This document shows, piece by piece, positions 1 through 6,888 of a stretch of 11,809 nt of DNA. Location of the stretch: assembly GCA_009921765.1 (NCBI GenBank), contig RFXC01000134.1, positions 1 through 11,809 of the forward strand, read 5' to 3'. How positions within the stretch are numbered: the stretch's first letter is position 1; every line of letters starts with the position of its first letter. Both the position numbers and the translations under genes were made by a program. The notes below the pieces were generated by a model. That model saw only the letters and a list, made by a program, of their open reading frames with translations. It did no database searches and was not told the origin of the DNA. The DNA is from Betaproteobacteria bacterium (GTDB lineage: Bacteria; Pseudomonadota; Gammaproteobacteria; Burkholderiales; Burkholderiaceae).

Positions 1-167
1 GCGTTGGGCCCCACCTGCAAGCCGGCGCCGATCTCTCGAAAGGCATCCGCCTGTTCGAGCACGGTCACGGGCACGCCTTCGGCCGACAGCGCGAGCGCGG
101 TCGACAACCCACCGATTCCTCCGCCCGCGACCAGCACCCGCGAGGCATCATCGTTCCTCACACTCAT
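1..167 (-). CDS. FAD-dependent monooxygenase, N-terminal part (gene runs off the window)
   Basis: The minus strand encodes 55 complete codons beginning MSVRNDDASR and ending at the window edge. Residues 11-20 form the Rossmann dinucleotide-binding turn with GGGIGG at 15-20, followed by a beta strand ending in the FAD-ribose-binding Glu (VTVLEQ, E38). The segment EIGAGLQVGPN at 45-55 is the conserved early FAD-contact region of group A aromatic hydroxylases of the salicylate hydroxylase / 3-hydroxybenzoate 6-hydroxylase type. Such enzymes use NAD(P)H and O2 to hydroxylate aromatic acids in the cytoplasm. The ATG at 165-167 has a GAGGTGG ribosome-binding site just upstream (read on the minus strand). 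It is divergent from the LysR gene, the usual layout of a regulator and its target. Only the FAD-binding N-terminus is visible, so the substrate is unknown and a related FAD oxidoreductase cannot be ruled out. Confidence 0.85.
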   Translation of the reverse strand, partial: MSVRNDDASRVLVAGGGIGGLSTALALSAEGVPVTVLEQADAFREIGAGLQVGPN

Positions 168-178
168 TGGCCACCTCT

Positions 179-204
179 ATTCGTGGAATCGCCGTTCTAC
201 GCAA
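179..204. promoter_or_regulatory. Imperfect dyad, candidate LysR-type operator
   Basis: Two 10-nt arms (179-188 and 195-204) flank a 6-nt centre and pair at seven of ten positions: 180/203, 182/201, 183/200, 184/199, 186/197, 187/196 and 188/195. The dyad abuts the -35 element of the lysR promoter and lies 12 nt upstream of the divergent monooxygenase start. LysR-type regulators commonly bind such a site to autoregulate and control a divergent gene. It does not match a T-N11-A box centred on the dyad, so the assignment is tentative. Confidence 0.35.
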
Positions 205-232
205 TTGCCAGCCAGGGCGGAAGAGGTAATAT
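205..232 (+). promoter_or_regulatory. Sigma70-like promoter for the lysR-type gene
   Basis: A -35 element TTGCCA (205-210) is separated by 16 nt from a -10 element TAATAT (227-232), so transcription would start near 239. That leaves a leader of roughly 20 nt before the ATG at 262, which has a GGAG ribosome-binding site at 252-255. The ATG at 244 would lie only about 5 nt from the predicted transcription start. This is read directly from the sequence; activity is inferred. Confidence 0.55.
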
Positions 233-261
233 CGTTATGACCCATGTTGTCGGAGCATGGC

Positions 262-1185
262 ATGCAAAACGATCCCATCACCTTGCGCCAGCTTCAGGCG
301 CTGCTGGCCATCTCGGATTCAGGCAGCATCGGCGCCGCCGCACGAAAGCTGGGCGTCACCCAGCCGGTGCTGTCCCGGATCATCGCGCAGCTTGAGCGGT
401 CGGCGGGGGTGTCGCTGGTCAGCCGAGGCGCCCGCGGCACGGTCCTGACTCCACCTGGCGTGTCGCTGGTTTCTCGCGCGCGCACCATTTCGGCCGAGCT
501 CAAGCGCTGCCAGGAAGATCTGCAATGGATGCGGGGTCAGACGGGTGGACTCATTTCAATCGCAGCATCGCCGGTGCCAATGATGCTGGTGGTACCGGTT
601 GCAATTCGGCAACTTCATCAAACCCTGCCAGACGCCGAAGTGTTGGTAAGCGAGGTGGTCTATCCCAAGTTGCAGGACGCGTTCCGCAACCAGCGGATCG
701 ATTTTGCAGTCGGCCCGGTGCCGCCCGGCGGGCTCGGAAACGATTTTCGCATCGAGCCCCTGTTCGAGGTGGAGGGCGTGATCGCCGTCGCGCGGGACCA
801 TCCGAAAGCCGGCGCGCGGTCTCTGGCCGCGCTGCGCGCCGAGCCCTGGATCATCATGGGCCCTGTACAGGGTCCGGGGGCGGTGGTGGCGCAGCTCTTC
901 GAAAGCTACGGCATCGAGCCCCCGCCCTGCAAGGTCACGCTCGACACCGTCTGGTCGGCCATCGAAATGATCAGTCGAACCGGCTTTGTGGGATGGGTTC
1001 CCAAGCCGATCGCCGAATCCGCGCTCGACCGAATCCGGGTCGTGAAGATCCGCGAGGCACTCCCGCCACTCAAGATCGGCCTGATCACCCGAACCGATAC
1101 ACAACTCACCACTGCGGCGCGAGCGCTGATCTCGGCGATTCGCGCCCGGTCCCGACAGATTCAGCGATCAGGCGCTACAGGATAG
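262..1185 (+). CDS. LysR-type transcriptional regulator
   Basis: This is a 307-residue DNA-binding regulator, normal for the LysR family. The N-terminal winged helix-turn-helix covers residues about 6-65, with the recognition region around 21-46 (SGSIGAAARKLGVTQPVLSR). The C-terminal part from about residue 85 is the PBP2-like effector-binding domain; small organic acids are the usual ligands of the family. I chose the ATG at 262 because GGAG lies 6 nt upstream and the predicted promoter leaves a sensible leader. The in-frame ATG at 244 would add MLSEHG and almost no leader. It is transcribed divergently from the FAD monooxygenase gene, its most likely target by family custom. The downstream hydrolase gene on the same strand could also be in its regulon. 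Target and inducer are inferred, not shown. Confidence 0.93.
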   Translation: MQNDPITLRQLQALLAISDSGSIGAAARKLGVTQPVLSRIIAQLERSAGVSLVSRGARGTVLTPPGVSLVSRARTISAELKRCQEDLQWMRGQTGGLISIAASPVPMMLVVPVAIRQLHQTLPDAEVLVSEVVYPKLQDAFRNQRIDFAVGPVPPGGLGNDFRIEPLFEVEGVIAVARDHPKAGARSLAALRAEPWIIMGPVQGPGAVVAQLFESYGIEPPPCKVTLDTVWSAIEMISRTGFVGWVPKPIAESALDRIRVVKIREALPPLKIGLITRTDTQLTTAARALISAIRARSRQIQRSGATG

Positions 1186-1262
1186 AGCTGGATCGCGGTG
1201 CCTAGAGGCGCGCGCGGTGGTGTATGGTCTTCAGGAACGTCAACCGTATTGGATCGTTATTC

Positions 1263-2180
1263 ATGGCATCAGAACCTGCCCCTCTTCGGATCGTCCGCGC
1301 CGGCGCGCTTGACATTGCGTTGCTCGTATATGGCCCCGAGCAGGGCGCGCCGGTGTTTCTCATGCACGGCTTTCCCTATGATGTACACGCCTACGAGGCG
1401 GTGGCACCGCAACTCGCGCGCGCCGGATGCCGCGTGTTTGTGCCGTATTTGCGCGGCTTTGGCCCCACTCGCTTCGTGAACGCGCAAGCAATGCGTTCAG
1501 GCGAGCAGGCGGCCCTGGGAGCCGATCTGCTGGCACTCATGGATACGCTTTCCGTGTCACGAGCCGTGCTGGCCGGCTACGACTGGGGTGGGCGCGCAGC
1601 CTGCATCGTCGCCGCCCTCTGGCCGGAGCGTTGCGCGGGTCTGGTATCGCTCAACAGCTACAACATTCATGACGTGGCGCGATCGCTTGAACCCGACACA
1701 CCCGCCAATGAGCGCAGCCTCTGGTATCAGTATTACTTCCACAACGAGCGCGGCCGTGCGGGCCTCGCCAAACATCGTCGCGAGCTCATTCGCCTGCTCT
1801 GGCAAAGTTGGTCGCCGTCTTGGGCCTTTGATGACAGCACGTTCGAACGATCTGCTCCCGCCTTCGACAATCCCGATTTTGTCGATGTCGTGATTCACTC
1901 CTACCGCTGCCGATACGGGCTCGAACCGGGCGACCCGACCTACGCAGACATTGAACGCCGCCTGGCTGCGCTGCCCGCCATCGGCGTGCCCAGCATCACG
2001 TTTGACGGGACCGATGATGGCGTTCGCCCCCCTGCACAAGCGTCGGCGGCCGCGCACCGCTTCACAGGTCCCCGATCGCACCGCATCGTGGCGGGCGCCG
2101 GTCACAACCTGCCGCAGGAAAAGCCCGAGGTGTTTGCGCAGGCGGTGCTGGAGTTGGTGCAGGCGCGCAACTCCTTCTGA
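1263..2180 (+). CDS. Alpha/beta hydrolase, epoxide hydrolase / haloalkane dehalogenase type
   Basis: A 305-residue alpha/beta-hydrolase-fold enzyme. Counting from the ATG at 1263, the oxyanion motif HGFP is at 35-38. The nucleophile elbow GYDWGG is at 105-110, with Asp107 rather than Ser at the nucleophile position. An acidic cluster DGTDDG at 248-253 provides the likely acid, and His281 in GAGHNLPQE the catalytic base. Tyrosines at 155-158 in the cap region could polarise an epoxide oxygen. An Asp nucleophile is the hallmark of epoxide hydrolases and haloalkane or haloacetate dehalogenases, not esterases. An upstream in-frame ATG at 1224 would add 13 residues. Neither start has a strong ribosome-binding site; 1263 is preferred because MASEPAPLRI leads straight into the domain. 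It follows the regulator by about 77 nt and precedes a new promoter, so it probably forms its own unit or reads through from lysR. Substrate unknown. Confidence 0.82.
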   Translation: MASEPAPLRIVRAGALDIALLVYGPEQGAPVFLMHGFPYDVHAYEAVAPQLARAGCRVFVPYLRGFGPTRFVNAQAMRSGEQAALGADLLALMDTLSVSRAVLAGYDWGGRAACIVAALWPERCAGLVSLNSYNIHDVARSLEPDTPANERSLWYQYYFHNERGRAGLAKHRRELIRLLWQSWSPSWAFDDSTFERSAPAFDNPDFVDVVIHSYRCRYGLEPGDPTYADIERRLAALPAIGVPSITFDGTDDGVRPPAQASAAAHRFTGPRSHRIVAGAGHNLPQEKPEVFAQAVLELVQARNSF

Positions 2181-2181
2181 G

Positions 2182-2210
2182 TTTTCAAGGCCCTGTTTAT
2201 GCGGTATAAG
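2182..2210 (+). promoter_or_regulatory. Sigma70-like promoter upstream of puuD
   Basis: TTTTCA (2182-2187) and TATAAG (2205-2210) are spaced by exactly 17 nt, matching the -35 and -10 consensus at 4/6 and 5/6 positions. It begins right after the hydrolase stop and predicts transcription from about 2217. This suggests that the urate genes have their own promoter. Activity is inferred from sequence only. Confidence 0.55.
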
Positions 2211-2243
2211 CGCCGCGCGGCGTCCATCCGCGTGGGCTGGACG
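2211..2243. promoter_or_regulatory. Two dyads at the predicted puuD transcription start
   Basis: A perfect 12-bp palindrome (CGCCGCGCGGCG, 2211-2222) overlaps the predicted transcription start. It is followed by an inverted repeat CGTCCA (2221-2226) and TGGACG (2238-2243) with an 11-nt loop, inside the puuD leader. Either could be an operator or an RNA hairpin. GC-rich sequence makes chance palindromes common, so the role is uncertain. Confidence 0.3.
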
Positions 2244-2269
2244 TACACCGGTCAACATTGGAACCCGCC

Positions 2270-3475
2270 ATGGATACTGCCTACCTCATCGAAGTCGCCA
2301 ACCTGCTGCTGCGCTGGGCGCATGTCATCACAGCGATGGCCTGGATCGGCTCCTCGTTCTACTTTGTGATGCTGGATAACAGCCTCACCCCGCCGGAACA
2401 CGATGACCTGAAGAAAAAAGGCGTCGATGGCGAAATGTGGGCCGTGCACGGCGGCGGCTTCTACCACTCCAACAAATACATGGTGGCGCCGCGCTGGCTT
2501 CCCATTCCGCAAAACCTGCACTGGTCGTTCTGGGAAAGCTACTCCACCTGGCTCACCGGGTTCGCGCTGTTCACCACCCTTTACCTGTTCAATGCAGGCA
2601 CCTACCTCATCGACAAGAGCGTGTATGACTGGTCGCCGCTGGCGGCTGGCGCCACGGCGCTCGGTTTTCTGGTGGCGTTCTGGGTGATCTACGACGGCAT
2701 CTGCCGAATGCTGGGGCAGCGCAAGAACGGCGACCTGATCGTGGGTTTGACGGTCACCGTGTTCATCATCGCGGCATCGTGGCTCGCCTGCCAGTTGTTT
2801 GCGGGGCGCGCAGCCTTTCTGCTGGTTGGCGCCATGATCGCCACCGCGATGAGCGCCAATGTGTTCGTGTGGATCATTCCCGGCCAGAAGAAGGTGATCG
2901 CGTCGCTGCGCGCGGGTGACAAGCCCGACCCGATCCATGGCTGGCGCGGCAAGCAGCGAAGCGTACACAACACGTATTTCACGCTGCCCGTCATCATCGC
3001 CATGCTCTCCAATCACTACGGCTGGCTCTACCAGGGCCCGCACAATTGGATCGTGCTGTGCCTGATGATGCTGGGCGGCGCCCTCATCCGCCACAGTTTT
3101 GCCGCCCGCCACAAGGCGCATGTGCAGGGACGTCGCACGCCCTGGGAGCATGCCATCGTGGGTACGCTGGTGATCGCCGGTGTCATGGCCTGGCTCGCGC
3201 CCAAGCCCCCTTCTGCGGCTGACAACGCGGCGCCCGCCACCTTCCAGGCGGTGCAGGCGATTGTTGCTGAACGCTGCGTGGCATGCCACAACGTGCAACT
3301 GCAAAGCAAGAACGTGGCGCTGCACACGCCCGCGCTCATCAAGCAGCATGCGCTCGCGGTCTATCAACAGACTGCGGTGCTGAAGCTGATGCCGATGAAC
3401 AACGCCACCGGCATCACCGACGCAGAACGCTCGGTGATCCGCCGCTGGTACGAGGCCGGCGCCAAGACTGAATGA
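2270..3475 (+). CDS. puuD: Membrane urate hydroxylase / urate:cytochrome c oxidoreductase (PuuD)
   Basis: A 401-residue inner-membrane protein fused to cytochrome c. PuuD oxidises urate to 5-hydroxyisourate and passes electrons to cytochrome c instead of releasing H2O2. The N-terminal part (about 1-310) has several hydrophobic helices, the first near residues 7-35 ([20 protein letters not shown]), and family motifs such as [12 protein letters not shown] near 55-66, HWSFWESY and HNTYFTLP. A final helix at about 295-310 leads into a C-terminal class I cytochrome c domain with the haem motif CVACH (336-340) and LMPMNN (373-378) supplying the likely axial Met. The ATG at 2270 (MDTAYLIEV) has TTGGAA 7 nt upstream; the TTG at 2258 would add four residues. 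It leads a unit with uraH 61 nt downstream, the next enzyme in the pathway, which strongly supports the call. Length and domain order are normal for the family. Confidence 0.93.
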   Translation: MDTAYLIEVANLLLRWAHVITAMAWIGSSFYFVMLDNSLTPPEHDDLKKKGVDGEMWAVHGGGFYHSNKYMVAPRWLPIPQNLHWSFWESYSTWLTGFALFTTLYLFNAGTYLIDKSVYDWSPLAAGATALGFLVAFWVIYDGICRMLGQRKNGDLIVGLTVTVFIIAASWLACQLFAGRAAFLLVGAMIATAMSANVFVWIIPGQKKVIASLRAGDKPDPIHGWRGKQRSVHNTYFTLPVIIAMLSNHYGWLYQGPHNWIVLCLMMLGGALIRHSFAARHKAHVQGRRTPWEHAIVGTLVIAGVMAWLAPKPPSAADNAAPATFQAVQAIVAERCVACHNVQLQSKNVALHTPALIKQHALAVYQQTAVLKLMPMNNATGITDAERSVIRRWYEAGAKTE

Positions 3476-3536
3476 CGCCAACCGGCCTCACAAACCCGCC
3501 CACCGCCACCACCAACCGACCACCGAGCGCCACACC

Positions 3537-3896
3537 ATGGGACGACTGAGCACACATGTTCTTGACACCGCGCACGGATGCCCGGCTGCGGGCATGCGCG
3601 TCAGCCTGCAACGCATTGATTCAGCCGGCATGGCCGAGACGGTCAAGACAATCACCCTCAACGCTGACGGCCGAAATGACGGTGGTCCCCTGCTCGATGC
3701 CTCAGGCATGGCAGTCGGTCGGTGGCGGCTGGTGTTTGAAGTGGCGCCGTACTTCCGTGCGCGCGGCGTCACGCTTCCGGAGCCTCCCTTCGTCGATACG
3801 GTCCAGATCGATTTCGGCATCGCCGACGCGCAGGGTCATTACCATGTGCCGCTATTGGTCAGCCCCTGGAGCTGGAGCACCTACCGCGGATCCTGA
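3537..3896 (+). CDS. uraH: 5-hydroxyisourate hydrolase (transthyretin-related)
   Basis: A 119-residue protein of the HIUase branch of the transthyretin fold. It hydrolyses 5-hydroxyisourate, the product of urate oxidation, to OHCU. The hallmarks are all present: N-terminal [14 protein letters not shown] (4-17) with active-site His7, [11 protein letters not shown] (40-50) with Arg46, GHYHVPLL (100-107) with the catalytic His103, and the diagnostic C-terminal tetrapeptide YRGS (116-119). No signal peptide is visible, so it is cytoplasmic. The ribosome-binding site is weak (GAG about 10 nt upstream of ATG 3537). It follows puuD by 61 nt and carries out the next reaction. Its stop is 4 nt from the start of the CoA-transferase gene. 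The third enzyme of the pathway, OHCU decarboxylase, is not in the window. Confidence 0.95.
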   Translation: MGRLSTHVLDTAHGCPAAGMRVSLQRIDSAGMAETVKTITLNADGRNDGGPLLDASGMAVGRWRLVFEVAPYFRARGVTLPEPPFVDTVQIDFGIADAQGHYHVPLLVSPWSWSTYRGS

Positions 3897-3900
3897 CGCC

Positions 3901-5100
3901 ATGCCCAGCCCATTGCGCACACTGCCCCTCGCGGGCCTCAAGGTGGTGGAGTTCACTCACATGGTGATGGGCCCGACCTGCGGTCTGGTCCTGGCCGACC
4001 TGGGCGCCGAGGTCATCAAGGTCGAACCTGTAGACGGCGACCGAACCCGCACGCTACTGGGCTCGGGGGCCGGGTTCTTTCCAATGTTCAACCGGAACAA
4101 GAAAAGCATCCGGATCAATCTTCAGCATCCCGAGGGGGCGGCCGCCGCTCGCGATCTGTGCCTCGCCGCCGACGTGGTGATCGAAAACTTCAAGCCCGGG
4201 TCCATGACCCGCTACGGACTCGACTACGACAGCCTCGCCGCGCGCGAGCCGCGGCTGATCCATGTGAGCCTGAAGGGATTTCTGCCAGGGCCCTACGAGC
4301 ATCGCACCGCGCTCGATGAAGTGGTGCAGATGATGGGCGGACTCGCCTACATGACGGGCCGGCCGGGCGATCCGCTGCGGGCCGGTACCAGCGTAAACGA
4401 CATCATGGGCGGCATGTTCGGGGCGATCGGGGTGATGGCTGCCCTCATCCAGCGCGGCATCAGCGGGCGGGGGCAGTCGGTGCAGGCCTCCCTCTTTGAG
4501 AACAACGTGTTTCTGGTGGGCCAGCACATGCTGCAGCATGCGATCACGGGCGTAGCCGCCGAGCCCATGCCCAACCGCATTTCGGCATGGGCGGTGTACG
4601 ACGTGTTCACGGTGCGCGATGGCGAACAGATTTTTCTTGCGGCAGTAAGCGATCCCCAATGGAAAACATTCTGCGAGGCGTTCGGCTTTGACGACCTGCT
4701 GGCTGACCCGGCGCTCGCCAGCAACAACCTGCGGGTGGGACTGCGGCACACGCTGATCCCGGAATTGAAAAAGCGCCTCGCGGACTTCAGTGCAGCGGAA
4801 CTCGCCGCCGTGTTCGAGCGCGAGGGACTGCCCTATGCGCCCATCGTGCGCCCCGAACAGTTGTTTGACGACCCTCACCTCAAGGCAACCGGTGGACTGG
4901 CAGAGGTGCGCCTCACGGACGGCCCCGGCGCGGGCGGCACCGCTCAGGCAGCGCTCCTGCCGCTTACGCTGAGCGGCGACCGTCTGGGCGTACGACTGCG
5001 ACCGCCTTATCAGGGCGAGCACACCGAGGCGCTCCTCGCAGGGCTCGGCTACCCGCCCGAAAGAATCGCCGCCCTCCAGGCAACCGGCGCGGTCCGCTGA
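3901..5100 (+). CDS. Class III CoA-transferase (CaiB/BaiF family)
   Basis: A 399-residue cytoplasmic enzyme of the formyl-CoA / succinyl-CoA:carboxylate CoA-transferase family, which moves CoA between carboxylic acids via aspartyl-CoA intermediates. The N-terminal signature GLKVVEFTHMVMGPTCG is at 12-28, LADLGAEVIKVEPVDGD at 31-47, and NRNKKSIRINL near 64-74. The likely catalytic Asp167 sits in GTSVNDIMGGMFGA (162-175), where the family nucleophile is found. IENFKPG (94-100) is also typical. Length is normal. The ATG at 3901 lies 4 nt after the uraH stop; the same frame is open further upstream, but that stretch overlaps uraH and has no family homology. The close spacing suggests co-transcription with puuD-uraH, and a Bug receptor gene follows. 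Substrate cannot be read from the sequence; organic acid activation for catabolism is the general expectation. Confidence 0.92.
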   Translation: MPSPLRTLPLAGLKVVEFTHMVMGPTCGLVLADLGAEVIKVEPVDGDRTRTLLGSGAGFFPMFNRNKKSIRINLQHPEGAAAARDLCLAADVVIENFKPGSMTRYGLDYDSLAAREPRLIHVSLKGFLPGPYEHRTALDEVVQMMGGLAYMTGRPGDPLRAGTSVNDIMGGMFGAIGVMAALIQRGISGRGQSVQASLFENNVFLVGQHMLQHAITGVAAEPMPNRISAWAVYDVFTVRDGEQIFLAAVSDPQWKTFCEAFGFDDLLADPALASNNLRVGLRHTLIPELKKRLADFSAAELAAVFEREGLPYAPIVRPEQLFDDPHLKATGGLAEVRLTDGPGAGGTAQAALLPLTLSGDRLGVRLRPPYQGEHTEALLAGLGYPPERIAALQATGAVR

Positions 5101-5176
5101 ACATGCCTCGCACTGGACGCCTGGCGCGTTCGGTGCTGCAATGGGTTCGTCCCAACGATTCCCGGAGCGCTCTGCC

Positions 5177-6220
5177 ATGACCATCCATGACGCCCGTCGC
5201 CGCCTGATTGCAGCCGCGGCCAGCCTGCCGCTTGCCGCGCCCCGGGCCTCGCGCTGGATGACACCCGCTGCCATCGCCTTGCCGGCAGCCGCGATCGCGC
5301 CGGGCGCGGTGGCTCAGAGCAGTGGCTGGCCCAACCGACCCGTGCGCCTGCTGGTGGGCAGCCCCGCTGGATCGGGGACCGACCTGGTGGCACGTGCCGT
5401 TGCCGCCCGGATGGGAGAGCCACTTGGCCAGCCTCTGGTCACTGAAAACCGCATGGGCGCAGGCGGACAGATTGCCACCGAGGTGATCTCCAAAGCGGCA
5501 CCGGATGGTTACATGCTGCTCGCACTCTCCAGTGCGCACGCGAGCCAGGCCGCCACGCTCAAGTCGCTGCCCTACGACCCGATCGACGGGCTGCGCTGGG
5601 TGTCCACCGTGGGCGTGTACCCGCTCATCATTGCCACCGCCGCCGACTCACCGATTCGCGACCTCGATGACCTGATCCGCCGCGCGCGCCAGTCACCGGG
5701 CAGCATCAGCTATTCCACCTCGGGCATTGGCAGCGCGCTACACCTGATCGGCGAGTGGCTGGGCGCGGCCACCGGCACGCAGCTCACGCACGTGCCCTAC
5801 CCCGCAGGCGGCGGGTTCGGCTACACCGACCTTGTCGCCGGCCGCATTCAGCTGATGATCAACATCCCTGGCCTGATCGTGCCGAATATCCGCGCGGGCA
5901 AGCTGCGCGCGCTTGCGGTCAGTTCGCCCAAGCGCTATGACGTGCTGCCCGATGTGCCGACCCTGTCGGAAATTGCGCCGGGGCTGGAAATCATTTCCTG
6001 GCTGGGCATCGTTGCGCCGCCCGCCAGTCCGCCCGACATCGTTACGAAAATCAACGCGGCCGTGCGGGGCGCCATTGCCCAGCCGGAACTCCAGGAGCAG
6101 CTGCGCAAAGCAGGTGTCACCCCGCAGGCCAACAGCCCCGACGAATTCAGGGCACTGGTGGCAGAGAGCATCGACCTATACCGGAAGATTGCCCGCTCGC
6201 GCGGGATCGAACTGCAGTAA
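5177..6220 (+). CDS. Bug/TctC-family periplasmic solute receptor, copy 1
   Basis: A 347-residue periplasmic binding protein of the tripartite tricarboxylate transporter (TTT) receptor family. Family motifs include WPNRPVRLLVGSPAGSGTD near 51-69, VTENRMGAGGQ, APDGYMLL, LPYDP, SISYSTSGIGSALHL, and AGKLRALAVSS followed by LPDVPTLSE. The N-terminus is unusually long: ARRRLI at 6-11, then a hydrophobic stretch, and a likely cleavage after GAVA at about residue 46. The arginine cluster suggests Tat export, though a long Sec signal is possible. The ATG at 5177 has GGAG at 5164-5167. An in-frame ATG at 5141 would add 12 residues. It lies 76 nt after the CoA-transferase gene with no visible terminator, so it likely shares its transcript. 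No TctA or TctB membrane partner is present. Ligand unknown; family members bind mainly carboxylates. Confidence 0.9.
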   Translation: MTIHDARRRLIAAAASLPLAAPRASRWMTPAAIALPAAAIAPGAVAQSSGWPNRPVRLLVGSPAGSGTDLVARAVAARMGEPLGQPLVTENRMGAGGQIATEVISKAAPDGYMLLALSSAHASQAATLKSLPYDPIDGLRWVSTVGVYPLIIATAADSPIRDLDDLIRRARQSPGSISYSTSGIGSALHLIGEWLGAATGTQLTHVPYPAGGGFGYTDLVAGRIQLMINIPGLIVPNIRAGKLRALAVSSPKRYDVLPDVPTLSEIAPGLEIISWLGIVAPPASPPDIVTKINAAVRGAIAQPELQEQLRKAGVTPQANSPDEFRALVAESIDLYRKIARSRGIELQ

Positions 6221-6241
6221 CGCCCCGCCCAGACCGTCCGG

Positions 6242-6281
6242 CCATCGCGCCATCGCGCCATCGCCCCATCTCGTCATCGTC
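6242..6281. repeat. Short tandem repeat, 8-bp unit, about five copies
   Basis: Units of CCATCGCG run at 6242-6249 and 6250-6257, followed by degenerate copies at 6258-6265, 6266-6273 and 6274-6281. The array fills most of the 74-nt gap between the convergent Bug copy 1 and VOC genes. No canonical Rho-independent terminator with a U-tract is visible. CCCCGC (6223-6228) and GCGGGG (6289-6294) could pair around the array, but the last six bases reach the edge of the gap and the loop is about 60 nt. Confidence 0.65.
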
Positions 6282-6294
6282 GGGCGGCGCGGGG

Positions 6295-6876
6295 TCAGCC
6301 AGGCGCGGGCAGGCTCGCTTCTAGCCGTGCGTCTGCCTCGGCCAGTCGGGTGCGAAGCTCGGCGGTCCACTCGCTTTTCAGGCGAAAGCCAGGCTGCGCG
6401 CGCGCGTGCTGCTCCACCTCCCGCAAAATCTGCGCATCGGGCGCGTTGACATCCCAGGGCACACGGATCGGCTGCGGGATATGCCAGGGCGTGTCGATGA
6501 AGAGCTCAAGCCGGTTGTTGTCCGGGTCACCGAAATACACCGAGATCGAATCGCCATGGGCGAGCGGCCCAAGCGTCGGGCCCGCCAGCGTCACCAGATC
6601 GCCCGCCTGTTTCACGCGTGCATAAAGGCGCTTGAGCGTGGCGAGGTCGTCAACCCGAAATGAAATCTGCTGCACATTGCCCACGCTGCCAGGGGCTCGC
6701 CCCGAACCGATGGCGAGCTGATGATGCTCATCAGCACTTCGGGTGAGAAACGCAAACTCGCCGTTTGCAATCGGCCCCCGATCGGTCACGACGAAGCCGA
6801 GATAGGTGGTGTAGAACTGCACCGCACGCTCGACATCGCTCACAAAGATGCCGCAGTGGCTGAAACGGATATTCAT
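6295..6876 (-). CDS. VOC-fold enzyme, extradiol dioxygenase-like, copy A
   Basis: A 193-residue single-module vicinal-oxygen-chelate protein. It opens with the first-strand motif FSHCGIFVSDVERAVQFY (metal-ligand His7) and LGFVVTDRG, then EHHQLAI with the His51-His52 pair. AHGDSISVYFGDPDNNRLELF follows, with His107, Tyr114 and metal-ligand Glu124. The tail DTPWHIPQP...PGFR (128-164) is shared with the second VOC gene in this window. Compared with BphC-type dioxygenases, the expected second metal His near residue 70 is Gln (VQQISFRV). The enzyme may cleave a ring diol or act as another VOC metalloenzyme. The ATG is 12 nt after the stop of the upstream Bug gene and has no good ribosome-binding site, so translation is probably coupled. 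It is the last gene of the minus-strand pair and converges on Bug copy 1. Confidence 0.85.
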   Translation of the reverse strand: MNIRFSHCGIFVSDVERAVQFYTTYLGFVVTDRGPIANGEFAFLTRSADEHHQLAIGSGRAPGSVGNVQQISFRVDDLATLKRLYARVKQAGDLVTLAGPTLGPLAHGDSISVYFGDPDNNRLELFIDTPWHIPQPIRVPWDVNAPDAQILREVEQHARAQPGFRLKSEWTAELRTRLAEADARLEASLPAPG

Positions 6877-6888
6877 GGGCGTATGGGG

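Noticed and set aside
2252..3481. 409-codon open frame on the minus strand opposite puuD
   Set aside because: The + strand frame encodes an unmistakable PuuD with transmembrane helices and CVACH. The antisense frame has no recognisable domain and is explained by GC bias in codon positions.
3556..3900. N-terminal extension of the CoA-transferase upstream of 3901
   Set aside because: The frame is open but overlaps uraH entirely, and the family homology begins at LAGLKVVEFTH just after ATG 3901.
4054..5274. 406-codon minus-strand frame opposite the CoA-transferase
   Set aside because: It spans the end of one clear gene and the start of another, with no family resemblance, so it is a shadow frame.
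6242..6281. CRISPR array
   Set aside because: The units are 8 bp and directly adjacent, with no spacers and no cas genes in the window.
6221..6294. Rho-independent terminator between the convergent genes
   Set aside because: CCCCGC and GCGGGG can pair, but the loop is about 60 nt and there is no T-run on either strand.
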